A stretch of DNA of 17,907 nt from JBBSQE01 sp038258095 (GTDB taxonomy: Bacteria; Actinomycetota; Thermoleophilia; Solirubrobacterales; 70-9), in assembly GCA_038258095.1 (NCBI GenBank), contig JBBSQE010000035.1, positions 1-17,907 on the forward strand. The letters run 5' to 3'. Shown here piece after piece: positions 7,913 to 15,391 of the stretch. A program made the position numbers and the translations under genes. The notes below the pieces were generated by a model. The model did not search any database. It was given only the letters and a program-made list of their open reading frames with translations, and was not told the DNA's origin. Each line of letters begins with the position of its first letter. Positions within the stretch are counted from its first letter, which is position 1.

Positions 7913-8329
7913 TCAGGCCGCCATCGCCTGCGGGTGCTCCGCATAGATCTCGATGATCTTGCTCGCGGCCTCGAGGGCCCCAAGGGGCGACCCATCGTGG
8001 CGTTGCCACTCGGCGTAGATACGCTGGATCTCAGACTTCCTTGTGGGTGGGTCGGGCACGAATTCTGGCCGGGCCTCTACCGGCATCCATTCGCCGAAGA
8101 GCGCTTCGGCGCCGCCCGCAGCGATATGAAGACCCCAGACCGAGCTCGTTGCCTGTGCCTTCTGCAGCTTCGGTCCGATTACAGCGGCAGCTTTCCGGAT
8201 TGCATCGGCGAGGCTGCGCGCCCGAGTCGGACCCCCCGGTGTCGTGAGCATCCAACCGCCAGGTCGATGTTCGCCCCGAACCGAGATCTCAACCGCGTTC
8301 ACGTGTGCGCGAAGAATGAAGTGGCTCAT
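7913..8329 (-). CDS. Hypothetical protein downstream of the DUF1508 gene
   Basis: This 138-residue soluble protein is not recognised. The first 60 residues alternate strands and a helix (MSHFILRAHVNAVEISVRG; then LADAIRKAAAVIG), reminiscent of small alpha/beta accessory proteins. The second half has an acidic and Pro-rich linker and a C-terminal helical pair (KSEIQRIYAEWQR and ALEAASKIIEIYAEH). The gene starts 9 nt after the DUF1508 stop with a GAGGAA Shine-Dalgarno and ends 7 nt before the DUF4062 gene. This spacing places it firmly in the operon. Coding is supported by the clean start signal and consistent GC-rich third positions. Confidence 0.72.
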   Translation of the reverse strand: MSHFILRAHVNAVEISVRGEHRPGGWMLTTPGGPTRARSLADAIRKAAAVIGPKLQKAQATSSVWGLHIAAGGAEALFGEWMPVEARPEFVPDPPTRKSEIQRIYAEWQRHDGSPLGALEAASKIIEIYAEHPQAMAA

Positions 8330-8338
8330 CGCAGTTCC

Positions 8339-8515
8339 TCAGACGTCCACGATGGGGGCTTGAGCGATGTGCGCGCGGACGTTCTCAGCGGCCCGCTTCG
8401 CGTTGAACCGCGTCGCATAGCCCTCCCCCGAATCAGCGATGATCTTTCCGTTCGGCGCCACCAACCGCCAACGGAATTCGCCTCGACTATCCGCGTACAC
8501 CTGAAACCTCCACAT
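8339..8515 (-). CDS. Small DUF1508 (YegP-like) protein
   Basis: This 58-residue protein opens the leftward operon. It starts MWRFQVYADSRGEFRWRL and continues VAPNGKIIADSGEGY, with AKRAAENVRAHI near the end. The pattern of an aromatic strand, RW or RWRL, NGKII..SGEGY, then a helix is diagnostic of DUF1508/YegP-type domains, which form a small alpha/beta fold of unknown biochemical role. The domain is usually a tandem pair of about 110 residues in YegP; this is a single copy. ATG 8515 has GGAG six nt upstream; another ATG at 8518-8520 is out of frame. It is divergent from the ImmA-type peptidase gene and lies within the palindrome-rich regulatory region. Confidence 0.88.
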   Translation of the reverse strand: MWRFQVYADSRGEFRWRLVAPNGKIIADSGEGYATRFNAKRAAENVRAHIAQAPIVDV

Positions 8516-8544
8516 ATCATCTCCAATCTATAGCAAACGCCCGC

Positions 8545-8598
8545 GTTCTCACGGGGGAACGAATCGAGCATAGCAAGCGTACTGGTTGCCGTGAGAAC
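8545..8598. promoter_or_regulatory. Inverted repeat in the divergent promoter region, candidate operator
   Basis: gttctcacgg at 8545-8554 is matched by its exact reverse complement, ccgtgagaac, at 8589-8598. The arms are centred 44 bp apart, about four helical turns, so a regulator could bind both and loop the DNA. A further GAGAAC half-site is at 8615-8620. The sites lie between the divergent operon (8515 leftward) and the ImmA-type gene (8622 rightward), and an XRE regulator is encoded just downstream. Autoregulation by that protein is the simplest reading. Confidence 0.6.
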
Positions 8599-8606
8599 GG
8601 CTACGA

Positions 8607-8618
8607 TCTCTGCAGAGA
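8607..8618. promoter_or_regulatory. 12-bp perfect palindrome just before the ImmA-type start codon
   Basis: TCTCTGCAGAGA at 8607-8618 is a perfect palindrome ending 4 nt before ATG 8622, where a Shine-Dalgarno would be expected. A protein bound here would block translation start or the promoter. It shares the GAGA/TCTC core with the nearby GAGAAC half-sites. Confidence 0.5.
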
Positions 8619-8621
8619 ACG

Positions 8622-9497
8622 ATGTCTTCAGCCAAGGACCCGACTGCGCAGCTTTCTCTCCTGGACCTGGAAAGGCTTCAGCAGCCGAAGGTGAGCGACG
8701 CAGAGCGGATAGTTGCCATCGCTGCCCGGGTCATCGCCGAACTTGACGAGCGGCCGCCGATCTCGCTCGAGGTTGTTGCTTCGTACCGAGACATCCTCGA
8801 TATCGAGGTAGGGCCGCTTCCGCATGCCGGCTCGCTGACTCCGGAGGGCAAGCGCCTGGTGATGCGCCTGAACTCGTCCGACTCAAACCGGCGCCGGAGA
8901 TTCACCGGCTTCCATGAAGTCGGTCACACATTTCAGCCCGGATTTCGGGAAGGGACACTGTTCCGCTGCGCATCGCCAGCATTGAGGCGTTCAGGACGAG
9001 ATCCCGAAGCGCTCGCTGACGTCGCCGCGGCTGAGCTACTGCTCCCCAGCGACTATTTCGAGCCGGACACCCTCGAAGGAGACTTCGACTTTGCTTCCGT
9101 CCTCCAGCTCGCAGACCTCTACGAAGCGAGCGTTCAGGCCACCGCCTATCGCTTCAGCCACTTCTGGGATGAGCCGTCGCTCGTAGTCGCTCTACAGTTA
9201 GGTCTTCGCAAGGCTGAGCGAGGCGACCCAGAGGCAGTTGAGAAGCTCCGGGCTGTCTCGTCCTGGCCGAGTTCGGCGGGTGTTTGGCCGTACGTGCCGC
9301 GGAATAAATCCGCGATCGAGACTGGCGCACTCAAACGAGCCTACGACGGAGAGCTGATCCGTGAATCGGCCGGGCTCGAAGAATTAGAGCTCGACGGTCC
9401 ATCGAACGTCGAGTTGACGGCGCGGGCGTTCGACTACCGGCGCGGAGGCCGACTCATCCGTAGAGTGCTGGCGATGTTCCGGCGGGTCGAGACGTAG
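8622..9497 (+). CDS. immA: ImmA/IrrE family metallo-endopeptidase
   Basis: This 291-residue protein carries the zinc-binding HEVGH (H98, E99, H102; HExxH) after a helix-strand N-terminus. The family signature that follows, ALADVAAAELLLPSD around 130-144, supplies Glu129 or Glu138 as a possible third ligand. ImmA cleaves an XRE-type repressor (ImmR) in mobile elements such as ICEBs1, releasing expression of the element. The C-terminal part (about 200-291) is variable, Arg-rich and unrecognised. It shares a junction with the XRE gene, whose GTG follows its TAG with no gap, so the pair is cotranscribed. The order peptidase-then-repressor is reversed relative to the ICEBs1 immR-immA order. ATG 8622 is the only start near the upstream region; its Shine-Dalgarno is weak and the palindrome overlaps it. 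Confidence 0.88.
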   Translation: MSSAKDPTAQLSLLDLERLQQPKVSDAERIVAIAARVIAELDERPPISLEVVASYRDILDIEVGPLPHAGSLTPEGKRLVMRLNSSDSNRRRRFTGFHEVGHTFQPGFREGTLFRCASPALRRSGRDPEALADVAAAELLLPSDYFEPDTLEGDFDFASVLQLADLYEASVQATAYRFSHFWDEPSLVVALQLGLRKAERGDPEAVEKLRAVSSWPSSAGVWPYVPRNKSAIETGALKRAYDGELIRESAGLEELELDGPSNVELTARAFDYRRGGRLIRRVLAMFRRVET

Positions 9498-9896
9498 GTG
9501 GCCGCAGAGGCCGCAAAGGTCGGACAGCGGATCCAGAAGCTCCGCGAGGATCACGACCTTTCGCTTAGCCAATTTGCTCGGAATGCCGGTATAAGCAAGG
9601 GCTATCTCTGGAAGCTCGAGCGGGGCGATGTCGACGTGCGCCCGTCGGGCGAGACCTTGTTCAAACTCGCGCGGGCCCTAGGCGTTTCGATCTCGGCTCT
9701 GATTGGCCAATCGGTCCTCGTTGATGAGCCCGAGGACATTCCCGTCAGCTTGCAGAAGTTTGCCGATGAAGAGGGTCTCGGAGAACAAGAGAAGGCGATG
9801 CTTGCCCAAGTGAATCTTCGTGGCGAGCAGCCCACCGATCCGGACGATTGGGCTTTCATCTGGCATGCCATCAAACGGTCGGTGCCGAAGGCGTGA
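9498..9896 (+). CDS. XRE family transcriptional regulator
   Basis: This 132-residue cytosolic DNA-binding protein has a helix-turn-helix domain at about 8-65. GQRIQKLREDHDLSLSQFA leads into ISKGYLWKLERG, then LFKLARALGVSISAL. The C-terminal part is acidic and ends with WAFIWHAIKRS, a possible sensory or cleavage region. It is a likely repressor of its own operon and of the divergent one; the GAGAAC sites at 8545-8620 are candidate binding sites. The GTG start at 9498 follows the peptidase TAG directly, so translation may restart from the upstream gene. The pairing with ImmA suggests that the peptidase inactivates it under stress, which is inference from the ImmA/ImmR model. Confidence 0.92.
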   Translation: MAAEAAKVGQRIQKLREDHDLSLSQFARNAGISKGYLWKLERGDVDVRPSGETLFKLARALGVSISALIGQSVLVDEPEDIPVSLQKFADEEGLGEQEKAMLAQVNLRGEQPTDPDDWAFIWHAIKRSVPKA

Positions 9897-10119
9897 CGAT
9901 CCAAACATGCTGGCCGAGCGCTCGCAATAGGGCAAGGAATGAAAGTCTCTCAAAGGGCTCTAACACGCCGATGAACTTCATGCTGCGCTCAAGTGCCCAC
10001 GCTCAAGGCCGACGGCGGACCGACCTACAACGTGACCCCAGACCCACCGGCCACGACGCCACGAAGGGGACGACATCTACGAGACCTGCCGAAGCCTCCT
10101 TGAGAAGGGTCCGAACGAA

Positions 10120-10683
10120 TTATTGGCCCGTTGCGGCCGTGGCCCGAGCGGCCAACCCGATAGCTGCTGGCAAAACGGCTGCCAGGATGGTCAAGCCTGC
10201 ATCGAGGATCCAAAGGTCTTGTTTCGTATCCCCATGTGCCGCGACGAGGGCCACAACGCTCGAACCCACGAAGATGGCAAACGCGGGCGCATCGAGCAGG
10301 AGAGCCATTGCGACTGTGGATTTGCGGCGACGAATTGCCGCAACGCGTTGCTCCCATGAAGGCAATTGCCCGGCCTGGCGCTCCAAGTACGGCCAGAGCT
10401 CGGTGCGGATGTACTCCCCGATCGAGATGATGCGAAAAGTCTCGGCCGAATAGATGAGATTGAGAAATAGGGCAAGGGGCGGTACCGCCAGCAGCTCATC
10501 CCCTCCTGCACGGTTCTTCACCGCGAACCCGAACACCAAACCTATGGCCGTTAGTCCCAGTCCTAGGGTCGCGGACTGGGCCGTGGCGCGGCTGACGATC
10601 TCGGCCCGAAGTCCATTGAATTCCGCCAGGGCGATATCCACCCCACGAGAAGGCCTCGCTGGCTCAACCTCGGCGGGCGTCAC
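10120..10683 (-). CDS. Four-helix integral membrane protein, unknown
   Basis: This 187-residue protein has four hydrophobic segments: about 36-55, 62-83, 122-147 and 157-180. A soluble loop with WPYLERQ and LPSWEQRVAAIRRRK lies between the second and third. An N-terminal cytosolic stretch includes ALAEFNGLRAEI. The layout suggests a small membrane protein in which hairpins flank a basic loop. Proteins of this kind occur near actinobacterial and island-borne systems, but I cannot name a family. GTG 10683 is used because it is the first start in the frame; no strong Shine-Dalgarno is seen, and a GTG further in (near 10641) is possible. It stands alone, convergent with the XRE gene on its left. 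Confidence 0.65.
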   Translation of the reverse strand: MTPAEVEPARPSRGVDIALAEFNGLRAEIVSRATAQSATLGLGLTAIGLVFGFAVKNRAGGDELLAVPPLALFLNLIYSAETFRIISIGEYIRTELWPYLERQAGQLPSWEQRVAAIRRRKSTVAMALLLDAPAFAIFVGSSVVALVAAHGDTKQDLWILDAGLTILAAVLPAAIGLAARATAATGQ

Positions 10684-11033
10684 AAAAATGGCGCCACAGG
10701 ATGATGCTCGATATCCTGACTAAGAGCCACGCTCATGAAGATATCGCAGGAGACAGCATTCTCTTGTGGTGAATCGAGTTCAAGGTCGAGACCAAAATCG
10801 GGCACTCGCCTTTTCTCCTCCCTCGAGAACAGTGTCGATTATCGGCAGAAGTCGCGGTGGTCAAACCAGATCCCGTCAGAGCCACCTGATCGCTCCGATC
10901 AGGTGGCTCTTTCCGGACTCGTTCCCTCCGACTACGACAGTGATCACCGGATCCAGAGGCACACGGATGAACGGGAACGGCCGGATCGATGGGCGCAGAA
11001 CGGCGCGAAACGCGTCGGAGATCGCTCGGTGGA
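10684..11033. other. Gene-free stretch with a strong hairpin
   Basis: No coding region I can support lies in these 350 bases. Open frames exist on the plus strand (for example from 10735) but lack protein-like composition or start signals. The stretch contains the 33-bp hairpin at 10878-10910 and probably the promoter of the leftward four-helix membrane protein near 10690-10760, though no clear -35/-10 pair was recognised. Confidence 0.5.
10878..10910. terminator. 15-bp perfect hairpin, possible terminator
   Basis: The arm agagccacctgatcg (10878-10892) is exactly complementary to 10896-10910 around a CTC loop. On the plus strand only a short T-run (10910-10912) follows, and on the minus strand there is none. 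It sits 124 bp past the stop of the leftward MBL gene, so it may end that operon or stop readthrough from either side. It could equally be a protein-binding or RNA-processing site. Confidence 0.5.
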
Positions 11034-12323
11034 TCAGCGCTGACGGCAGTCGAGGTCACATCGACTCCCGTGACACGGCAGATCGAGCTGCTTATCGGAC
11101 TCGTCGAAGTGCAACTGAATGTGGCCAAGACCGCTGTCGTCGCGGTCGGCTGTGTTTCGCGTGCTCGCCCAATCCGCTGCGTGATCGACTCGAACGTCCG
11201 GAAATGGGTGCCCATAGGCATTGCCACGGCCATAGGAATAGACAAGCCTGCCTGCCCGGACCCCGTCGGATTCCGGGATCAACTGCGACCTCGTCCTCCC
11301 GCCGTGATGCGGCACGACGACGGTGGTCCAGTCCGGTCTCGGGTCCTGACCAGCGCTTGGGACGAGGTGATACGCGGCATCGCCGGGGAAGAGAAAGCGC
11401 AGCCGGCTCTCACGCTTCACTTCAAGCCCGACCGCGAGACCGCTTCCGTTTCGGTTGGAGGGCGGTCCGGTGCAACGCTCGATCCACAGCTCCCCCGAGC
11501 TGACCGAGCCAAGTTGCTCAGGCCAAACCAAGACGTTGTCCATCCGGATCAGCTCGGCGAGGAAGGCACTGTGGACGGCTCCGAGGGGACGCTGCCTCGG
11601 CACGATCCAGGTGCTCTCGATGCTTTCCGGATGACGCCTTGCGGAGGACCAGTGATCCCAGTCCCAGTGGGTCAGGATCACGGGTGGCCGGGCGGTGAGA
11701 CAGAACGACTCGAGTGCGGCCGGGAAGGTCTTGGTGTCTCGAAGGACTCCGCCTCCGAAGTCGATATATACGCTCGGCACGCCGCCGCTGAGAACCGCGC
11801 AGCAGTTTCCCTGCCCGACGTCGTAGACAGCCGCCGCCGTAGCCGGCGGAACTTGCCCCAGGACCTCGGATATCTGTCCTTCGGTTGCATCGGAGAGCCC
11901 GTCCATGCTCGTCTTGGTCTCGAGCACCTCCACCTCGTCGCCGGGGAGGACACGGACATTTCCCACCCGGCGCTCGAAAGGTGGTGCAAAGAGATTCAGG
12001 TACTGGAATGCGAGATCGCCCGAGTCCTCGAATCGGAGCTCGACCCACTCCCCCTCGAAGAGCTCCATCCCCCATCGACGAAGTTCGTCTCCGTGTGGGC
12101 TCTCGACTACCGAAATGTGCCAGTCGGCCTCGAGCTCCCAGTCGGTCAGCGGCCTCGAGTCCTCGCCGAGCTCGTCGAACCACTCGGCGTCAACGCAATC
12201 GAATAGGACGATCGGCCCTTCGCCGCTCGCGGACTCTTCAATGCGATCGATCCGCGAGTAGACCCGTCCCTGCGGCTCGTTGAACGAAGCGGTGTCTTCA
12301 CCGACGAAGCGAAGAAAGCTCAT
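11034..12323 (-). CDS. ComEC-like MBL-fold hydrolase with N-terminal extension
   Basis: This 429-residue protein ends the second leftward operon. After about 160 residues of an unrecognised N-terminal domain, a metallo-beta-lactamase fold begins with AAVYDVGQGNCCAVL (165-178), close to the DVGQG motif of ComEC/Rec2 hydrolase domains. The metal motif THWDWDHW (218-225) gives H219, D221, D223 and H224, so the second His of the usual HxHxDH is an Asp. FPGDA at 312-316 and VPHHGG at 337-342 supply later ligands. A YSYGRGNAYGHP motif (362-372) is typical near the C-terminus of this class. ATG 12323 has a GGAGG Shine-Dalgarno. It follows the other MBL gene by 45 nt. Substrates of such domains include nucleic acids and phosphodiesters, but none can be assigned. 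Confidence 0.82.
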   Translation of the reverse strand: MSFLRFVGEDTASFNEPQGRVYSRIDRIEESASGEGPIVLFDCVDAEWFDELGEDSRPLTDWELEADWHISVVESPHGDELRRWGMELFEGEWVELRFEDSGDLAFQYLNLFAPPFERRVGNVRVLPGDEVEVLETKTSMDGLSDATEGQISEVLGQVPPATAAAVYDVGQGNCCAVLSGGVPSVYIDFGGGVLRDTKTFPAALESFCLTARPPVILTHWDWDHWSSARRHPESIESTWIVPRQRPLGAVHSAFLAELIRMDNVLVWPEQLGSVSSGELWIERCTGPPSNRNGSGLAVGLEVKRESRLRFLFPGDAAYHLVPSAGQDPRPDWTTVVVPHHGGRTRSQLIPESDGVRAGRLVYSYGRGNAYGHPFPDVRVDHAADWASTRNTADRDDSGLGHIQLHFDESDKQLDLPCHGSRCDLDCRQR

Positions 12324-12368
12324 CTGTCCTCCAGTCAGGTTGCATGCCGTCGAGGCAGACCCGCGACG

Positions 12369-13691
12369 TCACGAGAGCACCTCATACGGCCCGGTTTCGT
12401 TAGTCGAAGCTCCTACCTCGACGAACAGCTGCTCCTCGGCCAGGGCATCGGTGCGAAAAAGCGGGCCGAGGCCGGCTAGGGCGTCGGTAAGGGTCTTGCG
12501 CGGGACCGCCGTGGCTTCGCTCTTGCCGTGAACTCCCGGAAGCGTCGAGAGCATCGAGGTCACGGGGAGGGTTCGGCCCTGCCACTTTGCGAGGAGCGAT
12601 CGTGGCGAGGCGTTGCGGCTACCGTGGTGTCCGACCTTGTAGAGGTCGACGTCCTCCAGGCCCTTGCGCAGTTCCTCGGTCTCGTCGGACCTGAGGCAAT
12701 ACGACCAGTTCTCGATCTGGGCATCCCCCGGAAACAGCAGCCGTCTGGTCCCGGTCTCGAAGCTGAGGATCACGCTGGTGTTGTTGAGCGCATCCTCGAG
12801 CGTCGTGACGATCCGAAGCAGCGAGTGAGCCTGTTGGTCGCGCATCTTCTCGACCAGCCAACGCACCGAACCGGGATCGGTCCTGACCGCATCCGCTGCG
12901 GTTCGCAGATCCTCGGGCTTGGCCACCGCCGTCGCCAGCATTCGAGCCAGGGCCGGACGTCTCGCAATCCAATACTCCGGGTCATCGGATCGCTGCCCGG
13001 TCACCTCGGGCCACTGCTCGACCGTCGGCGGTCCCAACACCTTGACCGCCACCCCCGGTATCAGCGACTCGATTGTCGAGTCGGCTCCCGCATACAGGTA
13101 AAGGCCACCCGGATCGGCTTGCTCGGAGAGCTTGTCGAGAAATTTGATCGCGTCCACGTTTGCCAACTGATGCGCCGCGAGATCTCGGAGATCCCCTCGG
13201 AGACCTCTGCGCTCGGGAGGAATCGTCGAGCTGATCTGTTCTGCGAGGGCCTGCGCACTGTGCAGGTCCGCTGCGAAGTTGTGGGAATGCTTCCCGGGGG
13301 GTGCGGGGCCCTCGGCATCGGCGGCCGCCTTCGGGTCCTCGGTCCAGGAGCGGATCACGAGAGACGGATGGAGACCCTCGATGATCGCCGCCGCCACCTC
13401 GTCGCCGAACCCTCCGATGTGGTCCTTGTGGCGGTGGGTGACGACCAGGACGTCGAGCTTGCCGCCGGTTCGCTTTTCGATCTCGCGGGCGATCTCGACA
13501 TATCCGCCCTTGTGGGGTTTCGGCCACCTGGTCGAGCCGAAGTCGATCATCACGTGGCGCTCGGAGCGGTCGTCCTCGAGCGCCGCCGCATAGGTGAAGC
13601 TGACCAGAAAGCAGTCTCCGAAGCCGACCTGATGCGCCCGCACTCCGACCCGCTCCGGGGTCGGGCCGTGCTCGGGCGATTTCGGGCTCAC
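12369..13691 (-). CDS. ComEC-like MBL-fold hydrolase with a large insertion
   Basis: This 440-residue protein starts with a short tail and then HQVGFGDCFLVSF (20-32), the first strand pair of the MBL fold. THRHKDH at 85-91 supplies the HxHxDH metal ligands. A long insertion of about 200 residues, helical and charged, separates it from LLFPGDA (318-324), followed by YKVGHHGS (351-358). That arrangement matches the hydrolase domain of ComEC/Rec2-like proteins without any membrane part. GTG 13691 is chosen because it overlaps the protease TGA (GTGA) and has GAGGAGG just upstream; a farther upstream start would place a Pro/Arg-rich, poor-quality stretch in front. The overlap implies translational coupling with the protease. 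Confidence 0.85.
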   Translation of the reverse strand: MSPKSPEHGPTPERVGVRAHQVGFGDCFLVSFTYAAALEDDRSERHVMIDFGSTRWPKPHKGGYVEIAREIEKRTGGKLDVLVVTHRHKDHIGGFGDEVAAAIIEGLHPSLVIRSWTEDPKAAADAEGPAPPGKHSHNFAADLHSAQALAEQISSTIPPERRGLRGDLRDLAAHQLANVDAIKFLDKLSEQADPGGLYLYAGADSTIESLIPGVAVKVLGPPTVEQWPEVTGQRSDDPEYWIARRPALARMLATAVAKPEDLRTAADAVRTDPGSVRWLVEKMRDQQAHSLLRIVTTLEDALNNTSVILSFETGTRRLLFPGDAQIENWSYCLRSDETEELRKGLEDVDLYKVGHHGSRNASPRSLLAKWQGRTLPVTSMLSTLPGVHGKSEATAVPRKTLTDALAGLGPLFRTDALAEEQLFVEVGASTNETGPYEVLS

Positions 13692-15391
13692 CAATCCTCC
13701 TCGACGCGTCGATCGGGCACGTGCATCAAGGCGAAACGCTGGCCGCGAGGGAGCCCGAGTGAGAAACCGATCCTGCCGCTTGAATCGCGCAGGCCCTGAT
13801 CGACGAGGTGGCGGAGGCGGAGGAGTTGGCGATCCCAATCCGTCAGGGGTTTGGTCTGGTGGAGTTTCGCCCGCCCGAACTGATCGAAGATCAGAACTCC
13901 GCCCCCGAAGACCTGCAACGGCGTCTTCGGGTCGAGGCCGACCGGCAGCTCGCCGGCGTACTCGGCGAACTCCTCTGCGCTGAGCTCCAGTGTCTGCAGA
14001 TAGTCGGCGACGACCTCGGCCACCACCAGACCGTCGGGCCCGACCCGAACCGACGGCCTCACCGCGTCCACGTGGAGGCGCCAGCGGCGATCGATTTCGA
14101 ATACCTCGGCGTTCTCCCAGATGAACCGGAAGACCTCGTCGGTGTCGGCACGGAGGATCTCGTAGTTCATCCGGTCATAGACCGGAGAGGGCCGGCCGCT
14201 GAGGTCGACGATCTCCCGCCGCGGTCGCTCGATCCCGAAGCTCGCGAAGGCTTCGGCCAGGGCCGTGCGGTAGCCGTGCGCGTCATCGGGAGCAAGCACC
14301 TCGTCGGCTTTCAGGACAGAGTCGACTACGTCTGCGAACTCGAGCTCGACCGGCGGCATGTAGTCGAGGCCGCGAATCATCATCCGCAGCAGATGCTCGG
14401 CGGCTTTCATCCCCTCTTCGGCCACCCGAGAGCGATCGGCGCCCTCCGCATCCGTTATCGCCTCGAGCCTCGCCGTCCACATCGAGACCAGGGTCTGCAT
14501 CACCGCGGCGACCAGGATTTCTCCGCGACGGTGGGGTTCGGAGAACGCCGGGTCATCGAGCCGGTGGGCATCCGCAGTCAGGCCGACGGAGCGACGCAGA
14601 CCGCTGCCGCGTGCCGAGCCGGCGCCCGTTCCCATCTCCTCGGCGAGTACGAAGAGGGCCGACTCGCTCAGCACCTCCCGCGAGAGTGCGTCTTTCGGAA
14701 TCCGGCCCCGGCGGTGCGCGGGGCCGAGCAGCCGCTCAACGACCTCCCGGATCGAGAAGACCGAAAGCAAGGCGACGATGTCGGCGAAGCCCTCGTGAAA
14801 GGCCGCTTGGTCGGGTAGCCCGGGCTCGACGAGGCGCGGGCGGAGTCCGTCGAGCACGGCGTGAGTCGTTTCGTGGGCGACGATGTCGTGGGAGAGGCAG
14901 GCCTGCTTCCGTCCCCCGTCCCCCGAGTCCTCATAACCGAAATAGATCGCACCCTCATCACCCGAGTAGTAGGCGTTTGCCTCCGGGAACGCCCGAGGAA
15001 CGAGATAGAGCTGGTGGCCCCGAAACGCCCAGGGCAGCCGGCGACCGAGGCCCGATTCGAAGGCGGCGAGGGTGCGGGCGGCGGTCGCGTAGACGTTCTG
15101 GGCTCTGAACACGGGATCCTCGGTGAGAATCCCGTCGCCCGCCCCTTCGAAGCGGTCGCCTTCACCGAGTTCGGCCTGTGGCTCGAGCGTGCCCGTGGCG
15201 GGGTCATAGTCGACGACGTGAAAGCGGGCACCGCGGGGGCCCGCCGCCAAGAACTCGGCCGGAACTTGGGCTCGGGTGGTGAGAATGGCTCCGTCGAGGC
15301 GAACGGAGGGGTCTTGCGCGATCACCGTCCAGGTCGCGGTCCGGGGGAGGGGGTGACCTTCGGTGAACTCCTCGAAGGCGAGCTTTCCCAT
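13688..15391 (-). CDS. M4-like (gluzincin) zinc metalloprotease
   Basis: This 567-residue protein has a clear zinc-protease signature: HETTH at 173-177 in DIVAHETTHAVLDG, and 23 residues later HEGFAD with Glu200 as third ligand and Asp204. This is the gluzincin arrangement of thermolysin-type (M4) enzymes. The first 160 residues are a mixed N-terminal domain, and the region after 210 is helical, as in the M4 C-terminal lobe. The last 150 residues are beta/alpha and unrecognised. There is no signal peptide, so it likely acts inside the cell, unlike secreted M4 enzymes. Its ATG overlaps the patatin stop by one base (TGATG), and its own stop overlaps the MBL gene, so four products are coupled. 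It may process or cleave a partner in the same operon; that is inference. Confidence 0.85.
   Translation of the reverse strand: MGKLAFEEFTEGHPLPRTATWTVIAQDPSVRLDGAILTTRAQVPAEFLAAGPRGARFHVVDYDPATGTLEPQAELGEGDRFEGAGDGILTEDPVFRAQNVYATAARTLAAFESGLGRRLPWAFRGHQLYLVPRAFPEANAYYSGDEGAIYFGYEDSGDGGRKQACLSHDIVAHETTHAVLDGLRPRLVEPGLPDQAAFHEGFADIVALLSVFSIREVVERLLGPAHRRGRIPKDALSREVLSESALFVLAEEMGTGAGSARGSGLRRSVGLTADAHRLDDPAFSEPHRRGEILVAAVMQTLVSMWTARLEAITDAEGADRSRVAEEGMKAAEHLLRMMIRGLDYMPPVELEFADVVDSVLKADEVLAPDDAHGYRTALAEAFASFGIERPRREIVDLSGRPSPVYDRMNYEILRADTDEVFRFIWENAEVFEIDRRWRLHVDAVRPSVRVGPDGLVVAEVVADYLQTLELSAEEFAEYAGELPVGLDPKTPLQVFGGGVLIFDQFGRAKLHQTKPLTDWDRQLLRLRHLVDQGLRDSSGRIGFSLGLPRGQRFALMHVPDRRVEEDW

Noticed and set aside
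8326..8571. An 81-codon minus-strand frame overlapping the DUF1508 gene
   Set aside because: The DUF1508 frame at 8339-8515 has family motifs and a Shine-Dalgarno; the longer frame is Arg/Ser-rich without motifs.
9897..10119. Possible decayed coding sequence (plus-strand pieces GPTYNVTPDPPATTP and DDIYETCRSLLEKG in different frames)
   Set aside because: The pieces need a frameshift to join and match no family I know; the 223-bp spacer between convergent genes is left unannotated.
10989..12206. A 405-codon plus-strand open frame
   Set aside because: It lies opposite the MBL-fold gene, which has clear metal motifs and a strong Shine-Dalgarno; the plus-strand product has no domain character.
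12528..13799. A 423-codon plus-strand open frame
   Set aside because: Antisense to the second MBL gene and the protease end; long frames of this kind are expected in GC-rich DNA.
13808..14818. A 336-codon plus-strand open frame
   Set aside because: Antisense to the HExxH metalloprotease, which is strongly supported.
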